From: Apostichopus japonicus
Lineage: Eukaryota > Echinodermata > Holothuroidea > Aspidochirotida > Stichopodidae
DNA: 64,000 nt
NCBI RefSeq assembly: GCF_037975245.1
Contig: NC_092577.1
Coordinates: forward strand, 22,036,398 to 22,100,397
Direction: 5' to 3'
This document shows, one piece after another, positions 11,341 through 21,917 of the stretch. Position numbers and translations under genes: made by a program. Numbering within the stretch: the first letter of the stretch is position 1; each line of letters starts with the position of its first letter. Below the pieces are notes generated by a model. That model saw only the letters and a list, made by a program, of their open reading frames with translations, ran no database searches and was not told the DNA's origin.

Positions 11341-12242
11341 TTCTTCGCCGAAAGCTTTAACCCGGCTTCTCGTAATCTCGTTAATACTTCAGAAAGTCTG
11401 TTTACAGCTTTATCAAACGAATTTCCATACACAATGATATCATCCAGGTATAGGAGACAGGTTTGCCATTGTAACCCCCTTAACACCCTCTCCATCAACC
11501 TCTCAAAGGTCGCGGGGGCGTTGCATAGTCCAAAGGGTGAAACTTTCAATTGATACAACCCTCCATGGGTAACAAATGCTGTCTTGTACCGGTCGTCTTC
11601 GTGGACTTCGACCTGCCAGTATCCACTTGCAAGATCCAGTGTCGAAAACCACTTCGAGCCAGCCAGTGTATCTAAGGAGTCATCTATCCTTGGAAGGGGA
11701 AGGGGCAGCCTTCGATAATCCACACAAAACCTGGTGCTGCCATCACCCTTCTTGACCAAAACAACAGGGGATGACCATGAGCTTCAGGATAGTTGTATAA
11801 TATCTTGACGTAACATCCGTTTCACTTCGGTAGTCGCTTCCTCTTTCCTAGTAGGTGGGAGTCGTCTGGCCGCCTGTCGAACGGGTTTAGCACCCCCGGT
11901 GTCTATACGGTGCTTTGCTAAAGTAGTTCGTCCGAGATCAGCTGGAGACTTGGCAAACACGTCAGCGAAATCCTTCAGAAGTTTGGTGACTCTCCTACGC
12001 TGCATGATGCCTAAGCCATTGTAACTCCTCTTAGCGAGATCCTGTACGTGTTCGACCAATTCCCCAAAGTCAGCTCCCGATGGCGAATTCTCGACGTCCC
12101 CATCTATCTTCGCGTCATGGCAATCTAGCCCAATGTTGTCTTCCCCTCCAAGTACGTTTACCGCATAACACGAACCCACCACAGTTCCTTGGTATAGAGT
12201 TATCGGCCTTTCACTTGGATTGAACACTCTTTGTGGCATCAC
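11250..12242 (-). pseudogene. Gypsy-1 reverse transcriptase
   Basis: Copies element RNA into DNA. Motifs in order are KHRIDTGG and PVRQAARRLPP (N-terminal), [19 protein letters not shown] (first catalytic Asp), [10 protein letters not shown], and LYLDDIIVY (YLDD box), then GHIVSQDG. A break near 11760-11784 splits the N-terminal part from the palm, and the frame changes again into RNase H near 11250. Confidence 0.92.
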
Positions 12243-12497
12243 ATCGTTTGAGGAGATCCACTACTACATTGTCGCTTCATGTCGCTTCGTGAATTTCTCG
12301 TCAGCTTCGATGACTCCCGCGCCCTTGTAACGATGCTGTTCTACAGGTCTTCCTGTCACAATTTTCTCGCAGCCGGCCGCTACCACGCAGGTTTCCGCCA
12401 CAGCAACCCTAAAACAGCCAAACTCCTCCTTGGTTTCTGTTTCATGTCGCGTCCCTATGGTCAGCCGACCCAGCCCAGCGTCAATTGTACAGCGAAA

Positions 12498-12833
12498 CTA
12501 CTGCAAGAACTCGTATCCCAAGAGACCATCTGTGTCAATGCTTGCCACCCATACTTCGTGTTCGACCTTTAGCCCATTGATTTCAAGTTGAAACATCCAC
12601 TTGCCTTGGAAGACTAACGGTCTGCCGTCCGCTACTTTCATCTCAACGAAAACCTCTTCAAGTTGAGGCCTGTTCGATCCAGACAGCTTCTGGTAGATCT
12701 CCGGGCGTACTATGGTGATATCAGCTCCAGTGTCCACTAGAAAATCTAGAGGAACACCTGCAAGATTTCCCCTCACATAGAATCCCTTCCCTCCCGTTGA
12801 CCAGGCCTTCCCACTTATTCGTACATCGGGCAC
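12498..12833 (-). pseudogene. Gypsy-1 aspartic protease
   Basis: A retropepsin-type domain that cleaves Gag-Pol. The active-site motif FLVDTGADITIV is present, with the later hydrophobic block LLGYEFL. The local reading frame is open, but the gag and RT frames around it are broken. The stretch 12243-12497 continues pol in shifted frames (VVAAGCEKIVTGRPV is readable). Confidence 0.88.
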
Positions 12834-12871
12834 GTCAGATCTTCCAGCCAGCCTCTGCCCATCGAAACTGG

Positions 12872-14166
12872 CTAATGTTCGTTTCCCTGTTTAATATTCT
12901 CCCCAGTGGTAGTCTTTCCCTCCTGCTCGCGGGGACAATCACGACGATAGTGTCCTAATTCACCACATCCCCAGCACTTGCAATCATTTGGTTTCTTCTT
13001 GTCACCTTGCCAGACTTTTGTTGGTTTCTGCATCTTCGTCAGGCGCTCGGTTAGCTCCTCAAATCCTTTCGCTAGGGCGGCTGATATCGTCTCTGTGAGA
13101 TCTTTTATTTCCCCAGACCCAGCGTTAGTGTCCTGTCTTTCGCCAATTGTCCGAACGCCAAGTTTTCGGTTCAATTTCTTTGACTCTGCCAGACCAAATG
13201 CTTCAAGCTCTACCGCAACTGTCAAAGCGTCATCCAAGTCCATTGGGCGAGCCTGATAGACTTTCCACTTGACATCACTGTCTCCGAGAGCATCCATGAA
13301 GAAGTCTTTCGCCAGCGTCTCCTTTATTTCCAATGACGCATCGGGATAAGCACGGCTTAATAGTCCTTTGATATCGTGCGCCATTTCCGGTCGGGTCTCG
13401 CTTGGTTGCCTGCTCCTATTCCGTAGCATCGCCTTGAAAAGTTCCGTCTGGTTCCAACGTCCAAAACGGTGTTCCAAGGCATCGACCAGCAAACCGAAGT
13501 CCTTCCTTCTTCTGGGCTCCAAATCTGCCAACACCGCATTCGCCGGGCCTCGCAGACTAGCAGCCAGCTGTAGTGCCTGGGTGAATTCATCCCATCCGTT
13601 AAGTTCGGCGATCAGTTCGAACTGCACTAAATAGTCCTTCAGAGGGGAAGTGCCATCGTAGGTTGGTACTTGGGCACGTTGGTTAGAGCCACTTGGTATC
13701 CGGGCGCGTTCCAGTACTTACCCGGCATTTGTTTGGACTCTTCGACCACCACACGGTGAGAAACTTGCATCAGGGCTTCGTAAAACGGATTACGGCTGTG
13801 CCGTGTTGGAGCTGCGTTTGCTCTACCGTCACCTCTACCATGGAAGTACCGCTGGGATCCATTGTCATCAGTAATCCTTCGTCCGTATTCATTGCCACTG
13901 TTGCTTTGCGGTGCCCGGGTAGCTCCGTCGGTGAATACATCCCTCTCGTTTGGTCGTCACTCCACCCTTGCACCTCCTAGGTCGGAAGTATCCCTACGTC
14001 GGATGTCCTGGGGTGTCCCATCCGTAAACAGTCGTCCTTCCTCGACCAGTCTATTCGGCCCTCGTTCGGTTGGGTTGTGGCCTCCCCCCATCTGCACAGA
14101 GCTGGGTATATCGTCGAACTGCAACTTGCTACCTTCCCTCATCTTGCAGGATCCAGCCTCGATCAC
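12872..14166 (-). pseudogene. Gypsy-1 gag
   Basis: Structural capsid/nucleocapsid precursor. It begins at the ATG at 14166, about 75 bp after the primer-binding site. It ends with one CCHC zinc knuckle, CWGCGELGHYRRDC, after a capsid-like helical region (LRGPANAVLADLEP ... LEHRFGRWNQ). Frame breaks lie near 13970, 13690 and 13630. Confidence 0.85.
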
Positions 14167-14239
14167 TGCTCACAGAGTCGTTGAAAGGATTAGTTCCTGG
14201 CATCTCTCCAACCTCACACACAACTGCAAGGTGCGTTTA

Positions 14240-14257
14240 TCCCACCGCTGCCACCAA
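14240..14257 (-). promoter_or_regulatory. Candidate primer-binding site of Gypsy-1
   Basis: Directly next to the 5' LTR, the minus strand reads TTGGTGGCAGCGGTGGGA. The position is right for a tRNA primer site; I cannot assign the tRNA without a search. Confidence 0.6.
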
Positions 14258-15428
14258 TGTAACGCTACCTCGTCCGTGGTGTGAGATCAGGTCTCGACTG
14301 GAGTCTACGATCACTGGAACGGAGTTCTGTTCTGAAATAAATACTCAGGCACACGAGGTCTTGTGTTGTAAATAGATTGTTTATACCTTGCTTTCAGTTT
14401 CATGCTACAGGCATTAAATGAACATCTCAATACATTTATTAAGTATATATATATATGAAGAAACATCAATGCAACACAATGTAGTGCCATTATAAGACCT
14501 GCGGAATATTCCTAATTCCGCCAGAAACCAGTATAATAAGTATATTCCGCTAAAAAATAGGCGGAACAAGTCTCCTTTCCGTTGTTCGGCGGAATCCACT
14601 CAATTCCTCGGGGTGGGCAGAATAACCTTCCTTTCCGTTGACCGGGTGGAACAGCGTCAACTCCGCGTGCAGGCGGAATTGCCCTCTGTTCCGCTGTTAG
14701 GCGGAATACCGTCAATTCCGCGGGTAGGCGGAAAACCCTCTGTTCCGCTGTTAGGCGAATTACCGACAATTCCGCGGGTATGGGGTGGAAAGATGGTCCC
14801 TACATCTATGATATAACAACAGCTAAAATGTGGTTCCGTAAAAATTAAAGATGCCCTTCCGTTAGGTCCAGAATACCAGCAGAAATATGTTAATGTAATT
14901 TCCCCCTTGATACGGAATAATTTAACCCCCAACCAGACAGATGTCGAGTTACACTCTGCCTGATTAATGGTCAGCGTTAATTTAGGTGTTCAACGTGTGG
15001 TCTCTATACGACCGATTTATATATAGGTTGATTACTGGTTCTTACTCTAGGCTCTGTTAGATTCACGGCAAAACTTCTACGGCGACGGTGCACAACGACT
15101 CCAGAATATAAAGTTATCAGGGCTAACTAACAAATCGAACACAGAGAAATCGACTGACTATACAAACGACAAAAGTTCAATCACAACTTGACGATTCTAA
15201 TTGTAATCTATATATATAACGACCACTTTGATAACGATCCTTTCTCTTCGGAGGCAAAAACAGGTGTGTCCTAGCCCTGCGTATCAGTGCAGGCTGGCCG
15301 TAACTTTCACACAGCACGTGTCAGGAAGTTAATGAACAAAGTTAAACAAATAGCCGTAATCTACGGTAGCTTATTATGCACTAGAATATTATTATGATTA
15401 AGCAAAAATGTCACCTATTTTCGTAACA
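14258..15428 (-). repeat. Gypsy-1 5' LTR
   Basis: Matches the 3' LTR, including the GCGGAAT array (14505-14780). The plus-strand ends are TGTAACG and CGTAACA, followed by the GTAT duplication at 15429. Confidence 0.9.
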
Positions 15429-15639
15429 GTATTGTCTGTGGAGAACATTTACAATGAAAAGCAATACCTGGTGTTCAATGGTTGATACTGAGCATGTCAC
15501 ATCACATGACTGTCTAACTGTGCTTGTGCTAACTTTGAGGCCAATGCAACAGATCTTTAAGGCCAAGTTTACAATGGATCCCCATCTCAGGATCAGATCT
15601 GACAAAGCAACACCCCCCCCCCGACAACTAATCAACTCG
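15429..15639. other. No gene recognised
   Basis: Short flank between Gypsy-1 and a gag fragment. A C run lies near 15610-15620. Confidence 0.4.
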
Positions 15640-15940
15640 ACGTAATGACCGCTCTTTCAGCGCTTCGCTTCGAACGCCGCACACAATCCTATCTTTGATC
15701 AGACTGTCTATCAGATGAGCAAACTCACAACTCTTGCTTTAATTCTAAGGTCGCTGACGTACGAGTCGATACTTTCACCTTCCAGTTGGGGATCGGGTAA
15801 AAAATAAGGTGTCTTTCATAAGTGACATTCTTCCGTGGCTGACAATAAGTGTCAAATCTCGATTTTATCTTCACCAAGTTCACTTTATCCTCCTGTGTCT
15901 CGAACTTGAATGTTTTGATAAAGCAAGATTTGCGTCAATA
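15640..15940 (-). pseudogene. Gag fragment of a third retroelement
   Basis: The minus strand reads TFKFETQEDKVNLVKIKSRF and DTYCQPRKNVTYERH, then after a frameshift ESIDSYVSDLRIKA, CEFAHLIDSLIKDRIVCG. This is the conserved block of the gag-like protein of many invertebrate gypsy-type elements. It ends abruptly at the Gypsy-2 LTR (15942). The start of what is probably the same gag lies beyond Gypsy-2, at 19331. Confidence 0.75.
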
Positions 15941-15941
15941 G

Positions 15942-16966
15942 TGTAGCGCCCCCAACGGGGTTTTAACTTGCCGAGCGGCCGTAGGTTCGATAGGGCCGCT
16001 CTCGGCCACCCTATGTCAGGATGAATGTGGGGCAACTACAAGTTAAGACACACTGAACCAATAAAACACGAACAAATGAATTGCTTTTTAAGCTTGTAAT
16101 ACATTTAATACAAAAACCTTTGCCTTCTCCACTTGGGCAGGTGTCTATAAAAACCAAATTAAATAATACAGGAGGTCAACGCAGTGACCTCCAAAAATAA
16201 GGTAGTAAGGTGATAAATTAGGACCAATATTTAATTCATTTAATAACATACAAATCCACATAAATCACAGCTTATAATTTACATAATTGATAACGATACG
16301 TACCTGTGAAGTCCGTGGCCAAACGTATAATTTCGTGTCCTAAATCTACAATACGTAGGCGTTGCCTCGGGGAAAATTCAACCCGAATTAAAGTCACCCC
16401 CGCGCCACAAATATAAGAATTACCCCGCAGGGTGCGGCGATAATATCGACCGTGTTCCCAACCTTTTAGTAAATTTAGATGTTATAATTTAAAGGGATTC
16501 TGACAAACGGGGAAATACGCCCACAATATTATAAGAAATAGGACTCGGACTTGCCTAAACTATAAAAGAACATTTAAGTTACTTAACGAACTGAGCAACG
16601 GACCTCACTAGGCAGCAGCAAACACCAAAAAAATGGAACACACTCTTAGAACCCAAAATAGCAAGTGCCCTAACTTAACACAAAAACTGAATCGAAACAT
16701 TGGAACTTCGCGTGGCTCGAACATTCCACATAGCTACGGAGGGACCAGACTATTGTCACGAGAGCTGGACAGCTGAAAGGGAGACGGAAACAAAAGGTAT
16801 AAATTAGCATATGAAACTACAACAATTCACTTTACATATAAAAAGATATTAGATAAAATAGACCCCCAGAGAACAATAAAACAATACACACTAACAGGAC
16901 AACTACTCCAGCAGTAATGCCACCTATGTACGGAGGCGTTTACGTGACGCTCTCCCGGGCGTCACA
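15942..16966 (-). repeat. Gypsy-2 3' LTR
   Basis: Starts TGTAGCGCCCCC and ends GGGCGTCACA on the plus strand. The boundary with the internal region is marked by the polypurine tract. No second LTR is in the window, so the length is inferred. Confidence 0.75.
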
Positions 16967-16980
16967 CCACCCCCACCCTA
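16967..16980 (-). promoter_or_regulatory. Polypurine tract of Gypsy-2
   Basis: The minus strand reads AGGGTGGGGGTGG up to the LTR start, as expected for the second-strand primer. About 220 bp of non-coding sequence separates it from the integrase stop. Confidence 0.75.
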
Positions 16981-17202
16981 ATGATTAGGACTCGCCCTCG
17001 AGTCTACAACAGGAAATTACAATGGTTAGGTAGTTCCCAATGAAATGCCCAAACATACAACACTCGTGCCGTCCCAACCAAATGTATGTTATATGCGCAC
17101 AATCCATAGTTCTGCATCCAAATCGGTTACTAACGATTAACAAGCAATTACATTTCCTTTAAATATTAGTATGCTCATCAGTCACGCTAATATTGTACAT
17201 AA

Positions 17203-18652
17203 TCACTTAACCACACCGGAGGGTCGACGTCTTCGTCCTGTAGGTCCTATATTACCTAGCGAGGCCGCCTCCTCACAATCACTATCATAATGTTGATCGC
17301 TCCTAGCCTCTACTTCGCTCGATATATCTCTGTCACAACTTTCCCCTTCAGCCCTATCCCCAGTAGTCGCATATGAAGTAGTTTCTTCGTGAAACATCTC
17401 TCGCAGCCCGGAACTCGTGCATAATGCGTCCGGCTCAAGATACCGCTTCAGTCTGTCGATGTGAACTACTTTCCGCCTCCCTGTAATGGAATTTTTTACC
17501 CGGTACAAAGAGTCTGATAATGTATTAACAACCACGTGAGGACCATCCCATCTCAGCTGTTGTTTTGGAGACCTCCCTTTGGTCTTATAGTTAATTGCCA
17601 TCCATACCTTATCACCAATCTTCAGTGGAGTTGTCTTTGAACAAATGTGTGCATCATAGTTCTTTTTCTGCCGAGCTTGTGACAGTGTGGTTCTTTCTCG
17701 AACAACTCGATATGCTTTATTGCAGCGGTCCTTGAAATTAGCCACATACTCTGGAACGTTCGTGTCTGGGTTCGATTCTGCTTCTGGGGATCCAATCATA
17801 AGTTCGATGGGTAGTGTTGTTTCCCGTCCCAGCATCAGGAAGTTTGCAGGAAACTTGAACGATAAGCCATTAATAATATGGGGATATGCACATCCCAGTC
17901 TCTTTGATTCTCATGCACATATACGCTTATCATCTGTTCCAACGTCCTGTTGAATCTCTCTAACCCATCAGACTGAGGTCGATATGCAGTCGTTCTAGTT
18001 TTATGAATTCCTAGACATTTACATGATTCACCAAATAATTCAGATTCAAAATTTCAACCTTGGTCACAATGTATGATCTGTGGTACCCCAAATCTACCAA
18101 TGAAATTAGTAACCAATTCTGAGGCCACAGTTTTGGCCTCTTGATTAGGAATGGGATAAGCCTCCGTCCACTTAGTAAAGTAGTCGGCAACTACTAATAA
18201 ATACTTCATGCCGTTGTAAGTCTCAGGTAAAGGACCTAGAACATCACGTTGCATTGGCTCTCCCGCCTTCACTATTTCCATAGGGGCTTTACTGCGAGGA
18301 GTAGGGGGTTTCCGACGGGAACATAACTCACATCTACGACACCAGTCTCGATGTCCCTTCTCATAGAATACCAATAACACCTTGCTCGTACTTTGGCCCT
18401 AGTTTTGTTTTGACCCAAATGACCACCAGTGGGGGAATTATGTAGCTCGTAAAGTATATCACCTCTCAAATTCTGGGGCACCATCAATAAGTAACTATTC
18501 TGCTCACCAGAGTCTGAAACCCATAACCTGTAGAGTACCCCTTCCCTAACATGGAATAAATTCCACTGATACCAATAGGCTTTTACTTCCCTACTCATCC
18601 CGCTAACCTTTTCCCATCCAGGCTGGGGAACACCAGCCTCCTTCCAGTGCAA
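17203..18652 (-). pseudogene. Gypsy-2 integrase, one nonsense codon and a frameshift
   Basis: The zinc-binding region (HNSPTGGHLGQNK ... WCRRCELC), both core Asp motifs (ADYFTKWTEAYP and IIHCDQG) and the Glu motif (DGLERFNRTL) are visible. The C-terminal part has KVVHIDRLKRY, typical of gypsy integrases. A TGA at 18054-18056 follows HCDQG, where the family has Arg, so one C-to-T change in CGA would explain it. A frameshift near 18360 separates the zinc domain from the core. Decay is mild. Confidence 0.9.
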
Positions 18653-18676
18653 AATGACCCCAATATCCGGGTCATC

Positions 18677-19020
18677 GCTCTGATACTGTCGCAGTTGGGC
18701 CTTACTACAACATTACCCACCCAATTACTATCGGCAGTTACGAGATTACGTAAACCTAAGGGGGGGGGGACCATTACCAACTACCTCTGTTACGCTCTGA
18801 TACTGTCGCAGTTGGGCCTTACTACAACATTACCCACCCAATTACTATCGGCAGTTACGAGATTACGTAAACCTAAGGGGGGGGGGACCATTACCAACTA
18901 CCTCTGTTACGCTCTGATACTGTCGCAGTTGGGCCTTACTACAACATTACCCACCCAATTACTATCGGCAGTTACGAGATTACACCTAAGGGGGGGGGGA
19001 CCATTACCAACTACCTCGTT
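18677..19020. repeat. 117-bp unit in three tandem copies
   Basis: Copies start at 18677, 18794 and 18911, each carrying GCTCTGATACTGTCGC and a G8-10 run. They lie in the RNase H-integrase linker of Gypsy-2. The period is divisible by three, so the plus strand stays open across the array by chance. The last copy lacks a few bases before the G run. Confidence 0.95.
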
Positions 19021-19230
19021 CTTCAAAGTAGGTGAACTAAATTCCACTCTAGATAATGCATCGGCATTACCGTGTACCCTACCAGGTCTCGTCTCTATCT
19101 CAAAATCATAAGTATTTAATACTTCGATCCACCTGGCCACTTGACCCTGAGGGGACTTGAAGCTATAGAGCCATCTCAAAGACCCATGGTCTGTCCTATG
19201 GTGAAACTTGTTACCATAAAGTTAGAGACG
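18907..19230 (-). pseudogene. Gypsy-2 RNase H, C-terminal fragment
   Basis: The minus strand reads RTDHGSLRWL-type sequence, then GQVARWIEVLNTYDFEIE and GRVHGNADALSRVEF, the end of a gypsy RNase H. It starts abruptly near 19230, where the element is truncated. Confidence 0.8.
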
Positions 19231-19254
19231 AAAGTATTTTACAAACGCCGCCTA

Positions 19255-19331
19255 TCACATGCAAACTTCTTCCACTTTGCTGAAATGTTGCCTTCTAAGC
19301 TCAGGCTATTTGGTGGTTTCAACTGATCCAT
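19255..19331 (-). pseudogene. Start of the third retroelement's gag
   Basis: From the ATG at 19331 the minus strand reads MDQLKPPNSLSLEGNISAKW, a typical gag-like N-terminus of invertebrate gypsy elements, for about 25 codons before Gypsy-2 sequence begins. It probably continues in the fragment at 15640-15940, with a middle part missing. Confidence 0.6.
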
Positions 19332-19673
19332 CGTATTTGTCGATTGGCCTGGATATTATTCCTGATTATTCCTGGATGTCATTGAGAGGTAGCCATATTG
19401 TGACTCTGTTATTTATGATGGCGCTATTTCACAAGTAACGTTACAACAATGTCAACCTCTATGAACAATGACTCAATAATTGAAAATGCATATATCGTTC
19501 GTGAGTTTGAAATTTAAAACACTGTCGCCTCTCCTTTTGGGACAATGCTTTTTTTACAAGCGTATAGTTATTGATTTGTATTAGGGGGATTTATCTGCAG
19601 TAAAGCCAGGTTTCGATAAATCCAATGACAAAGAAATCGTCCTTCAATAGAGACATAAATGTAGTAATGTTGT
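19332..19673. other. No gene recognised
   Basis: AT-rich intergenic sequence between a gag relic and a LINE tail. Nothing supported. Confidence 0.4.
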
Positions 19674-20013
19674 GCTTTTTACGTGACCCGCCATGCGGGA
19701 TACAAAACGTCACGGCCAAACGGCACTACCGAACCATCCCATTCTGACAAACGAAACTCAGGTCTAGCGAGCCAAAAAAACATACGCCCGCGGACCTGCA
19801 GAGACAAAACGCCCAACCCCCCCACTCATACATTCCAAAAACTAGAAAAGGACGACCCGCACGCAGCGAAACGAAAAACCCCTCCCCAGCACACCAGCGT
19901 CCAAAAAAAGCAGCCCCAGATAAACGGCGAAAATCGCCTTCAATTTGAAGGCGAATGTCAGACTTCACCGCCTCCAGGACTGCCTGCCAACTGGCAAATT
20001 TCCCCCTAAAAAC
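19674..20013 (-). mobile_element. LINE-X copy D, 5'-truncated 3' tail
   Basis: The minus strand matches the last 340 bp of LINE-X copy B (47417-47756): the end of ORF2 plus the 3' UTR, with the terminal hairpin CCCGC-ATG-GCGGG and the end TAAAAAGC. No clear target duplication was found. Confidence 0.92.
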
Positions 20014-20266
20014 CAAATTACATAGTCTTTTCATTGTATTTCAGCATTTTGAATCTAATTGATATTTCATGCAATAGATAATTGACAAGATTTGTTTGTT
20101 TCGTGGTTTGCTGAATTTTAAAGTGAATAAAGTTATTTGCAAGTTGACAGAACATCATCAGACCTCTGACATTATTGTAAGCCAAAATTGTACACATATC
20201 ACAATAGCTGCAACTTAATACTATTATCTGGTCTTCATGGCTTCTGTGAACAGTAAAAAGTAAGAA

Positions 20267-20610
20267 CCTTCCAAAGAACTTGTGACAACCATTTCAAAGG
20301 GGTTCCCCTGGGAACCATATTTGAAAAGATAGAACCTTAGGCGACGAATTGAAAGAACCTTTCATGGTTCTGGTGAGAACCATTTCAAAGGGGTTCTGAA
20401 AAGAACCTTAGTCATAAAAGTTCTTCATAGAACCTTAGGGGTTCTGCTGCATACGGGACAAAATGAAAGAACCTTTTATGGTTCTTTCGAGAACCATTTC
20501 GTAGGGTTCTTATTAGAACCATCATGAAAAGGGTTCTCGGAAAGAACCATTGAAGGTTCTGCATACGGGACAAGTCCAAGAACCAGTTTTGGTTCTGTGG
20601 AACCATATTT
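20267..20610. repeat. GGTTCT/AGAACC palindromic array
   Basis: About twenty GGTTC and GAACC words alternate, giving many overlapping hairpins. The right edge, CTTAGAGTGTATGC, reads as the end of a terminal inverted repeat, so a small non-autonomous DNA element is likely, though its left end is unclear. Confidence 0.65.
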
Positions 20611-20887
20611 TCTTAGAGTGTATGCACAATTTCATCTCTTTAATATTCATGAGTGGACGGGGCTAAGCATAATTTTGTCAATATAAGCTCATTCCGCCAC
20701 ACTTGAATGGGCCTGCCTGTGCTGGTAACAACATACAGGGTGCTCACAAATGGCTCATCCCGTTCTAGCATGCTATCATATCAGCAAACAGCCTATCTAT
20801 AGTAATAGTGTTCATGCCTGGCATAATCCATTCATCTATGTATGATAGTCATATAACTACTTTCTTGTAATTATCTTCAAACAACAG
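20611..20887. other. No gene recognised
   Basis: Upstream intron or intergenic sequence before the first recognised exon of the HECT-like gene. Confidence 0.4.
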
Positions 20888-21230
20888 AGATGACAGTGCT
20901 CTGCCTGGTCCCTCAACACCGGTGATATCAGCACCACAGAGACTGCCTACTTCAGCTCCTGTTGATAGGTAAGCTACATGTAAGCTCTTTATCTCTATAT
21001 TGGTACTATATATCATGGGTAACACTTGGACTTGTAAAAATGTTTTTGTTACTGTGAGATTTTGCAAGAGAAGCTTATATATCCTCCATAGCATGTATGT
21101 GTGCTATTTATATATACTGATACTACTTCTTGTAATTATCTTTAAACAACAGTGATGACACTGATCTGCCTTGTCCCTCATTGACACCAATGGTATCAAG
21201 ACCACAAAGATCTCTTGTTCCTGCTAATAG
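20888..21230 (+). CDS. Two tandemly duplicated short exons of the HECT-like gene
   Basis: 20888-20968 reads DDSALPGPSTPVIS then APQRLPTSAPVDR, and 21153-21230 reads DDTDLPCPSLTPMVS then RPQRSLVPANR. Both start after ACAACAG and end before GTAAGC, and both are phase-compatible. The introns before them also match (CTTGTAATTATCTTYAAACAACAG spans intron and acceptor), so a genomic segment of about 265 bp was duplicated. A third diverged copy is at 24072. These Ser/Pro-rich acidic peptides are linker sequence in this family. Confidence 0.65.
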
Positions 21231-21917
21231 GTAAGCTAAGACTTTGTGTTACCTTAAAAATCAAGTAATTGATTCCTTGCCTGAGGCAAAGGAATGTATG
21301 CAGTCATGTGGGGTCAACAGAGGTCGAAAAGTGAAAACCTTGTAAACATGATAGTCCATACCTTAAGGATAGGTTTTCCAGAGGGAGTTGATTTTGGTTG
21401 AGGTCAAATGTCATATGAGGTCAACTTGCACAATTTTTTGTAGGCACAATAAGTTATTAACAGAGCTAACATGAATCAGATTCATACTTGCTTGAAACAT
21501 TATAGTAACTAGAACAGCTGTAACGTGTATCACATATTAATGAGTAGTCGGTACTTAAAGTGTAATCTTCAAACTTTGATATCTCAACATCCGTAAGCCT
21601 GATTTTGTTCAAATTTGGTGTGATAGTAACAGCTGTATATGGGCACATTGTAACGCTATAATTAAATAGCCGTCAGTTATATTCATGAGTGGGCAGAGCC
21701 AAGCAGGATTTTGGCAATGTTAGCTCTTAAACATGAAATCTGGAAGTGTAACTTTGAATAAGCTCATGCTTGGTGTATAGGTCCTCCATAGTGAGTAACT
21801 GGTCCCTATTGTTTTCAATGCTGATATACTGAATAATAATGAGTAGGCTGGGCTTAACATAAATTCATTAAAACTTCAATACCTCTGCAACTGTAAGCAT
21901 GATTTTTTTCCATGATT
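21231..21917. other. Intron sequence with a dispersed repeat
   Basis: Contains a diverged member of the GTCAAA...CTTGTAAAC dispersed repeat family (21300-21430) that also occurs at 35.35 kb and 49.9-50.35 kb. No coding sequence recognised. Confidence 0.5.

Larger units (their letters stand above)
6996..15428 (-). mobile_element. Ty3/gypsy LTR retrotransposon Gypsy-1, whole but decayed
   Basis: The two LTRs (6996-8260 and 14258-15428) both begin TGTAACGC and end CGTAACA on the plus strand. The element is flanked by the 4-bp duplication GTAT (6992-6995 and 15429-15432). Coding order on the minus strand is gag, protease, RT, RNase H, integrase, then a zinc-finger ORF, the Ty3/gypsy order. The reading frames carry several frameshifts, an RNase H deletion and an integrase duplication, so the copy is not autonomous. 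LTR lengths differ (1265 versus 1171 bp), mainly through small indels, so the insertion is not recent. Confidence 0.92.
15942..19230 (-). mobile_element. Ty3/gypsy element Gypsy-2, 5' truncated
   Basis: A 3' LTR (15942-16966), polypurine tract, integrase and the end of RNase H are present on the minus strand; RT, protease, gag and the 5' LTR are not. The protein sequence differs clearly from Gypsy-1. It splits the gag of another retroelement (15640-15940 and 19255-19331). Confidence 0.85.

Noticed and set aside
18647-19111. Plus-strand 154-codon repeat protein
   Set aside because: It is the reverse side of the 117-bp triplication inside Gypsy-2 pol.
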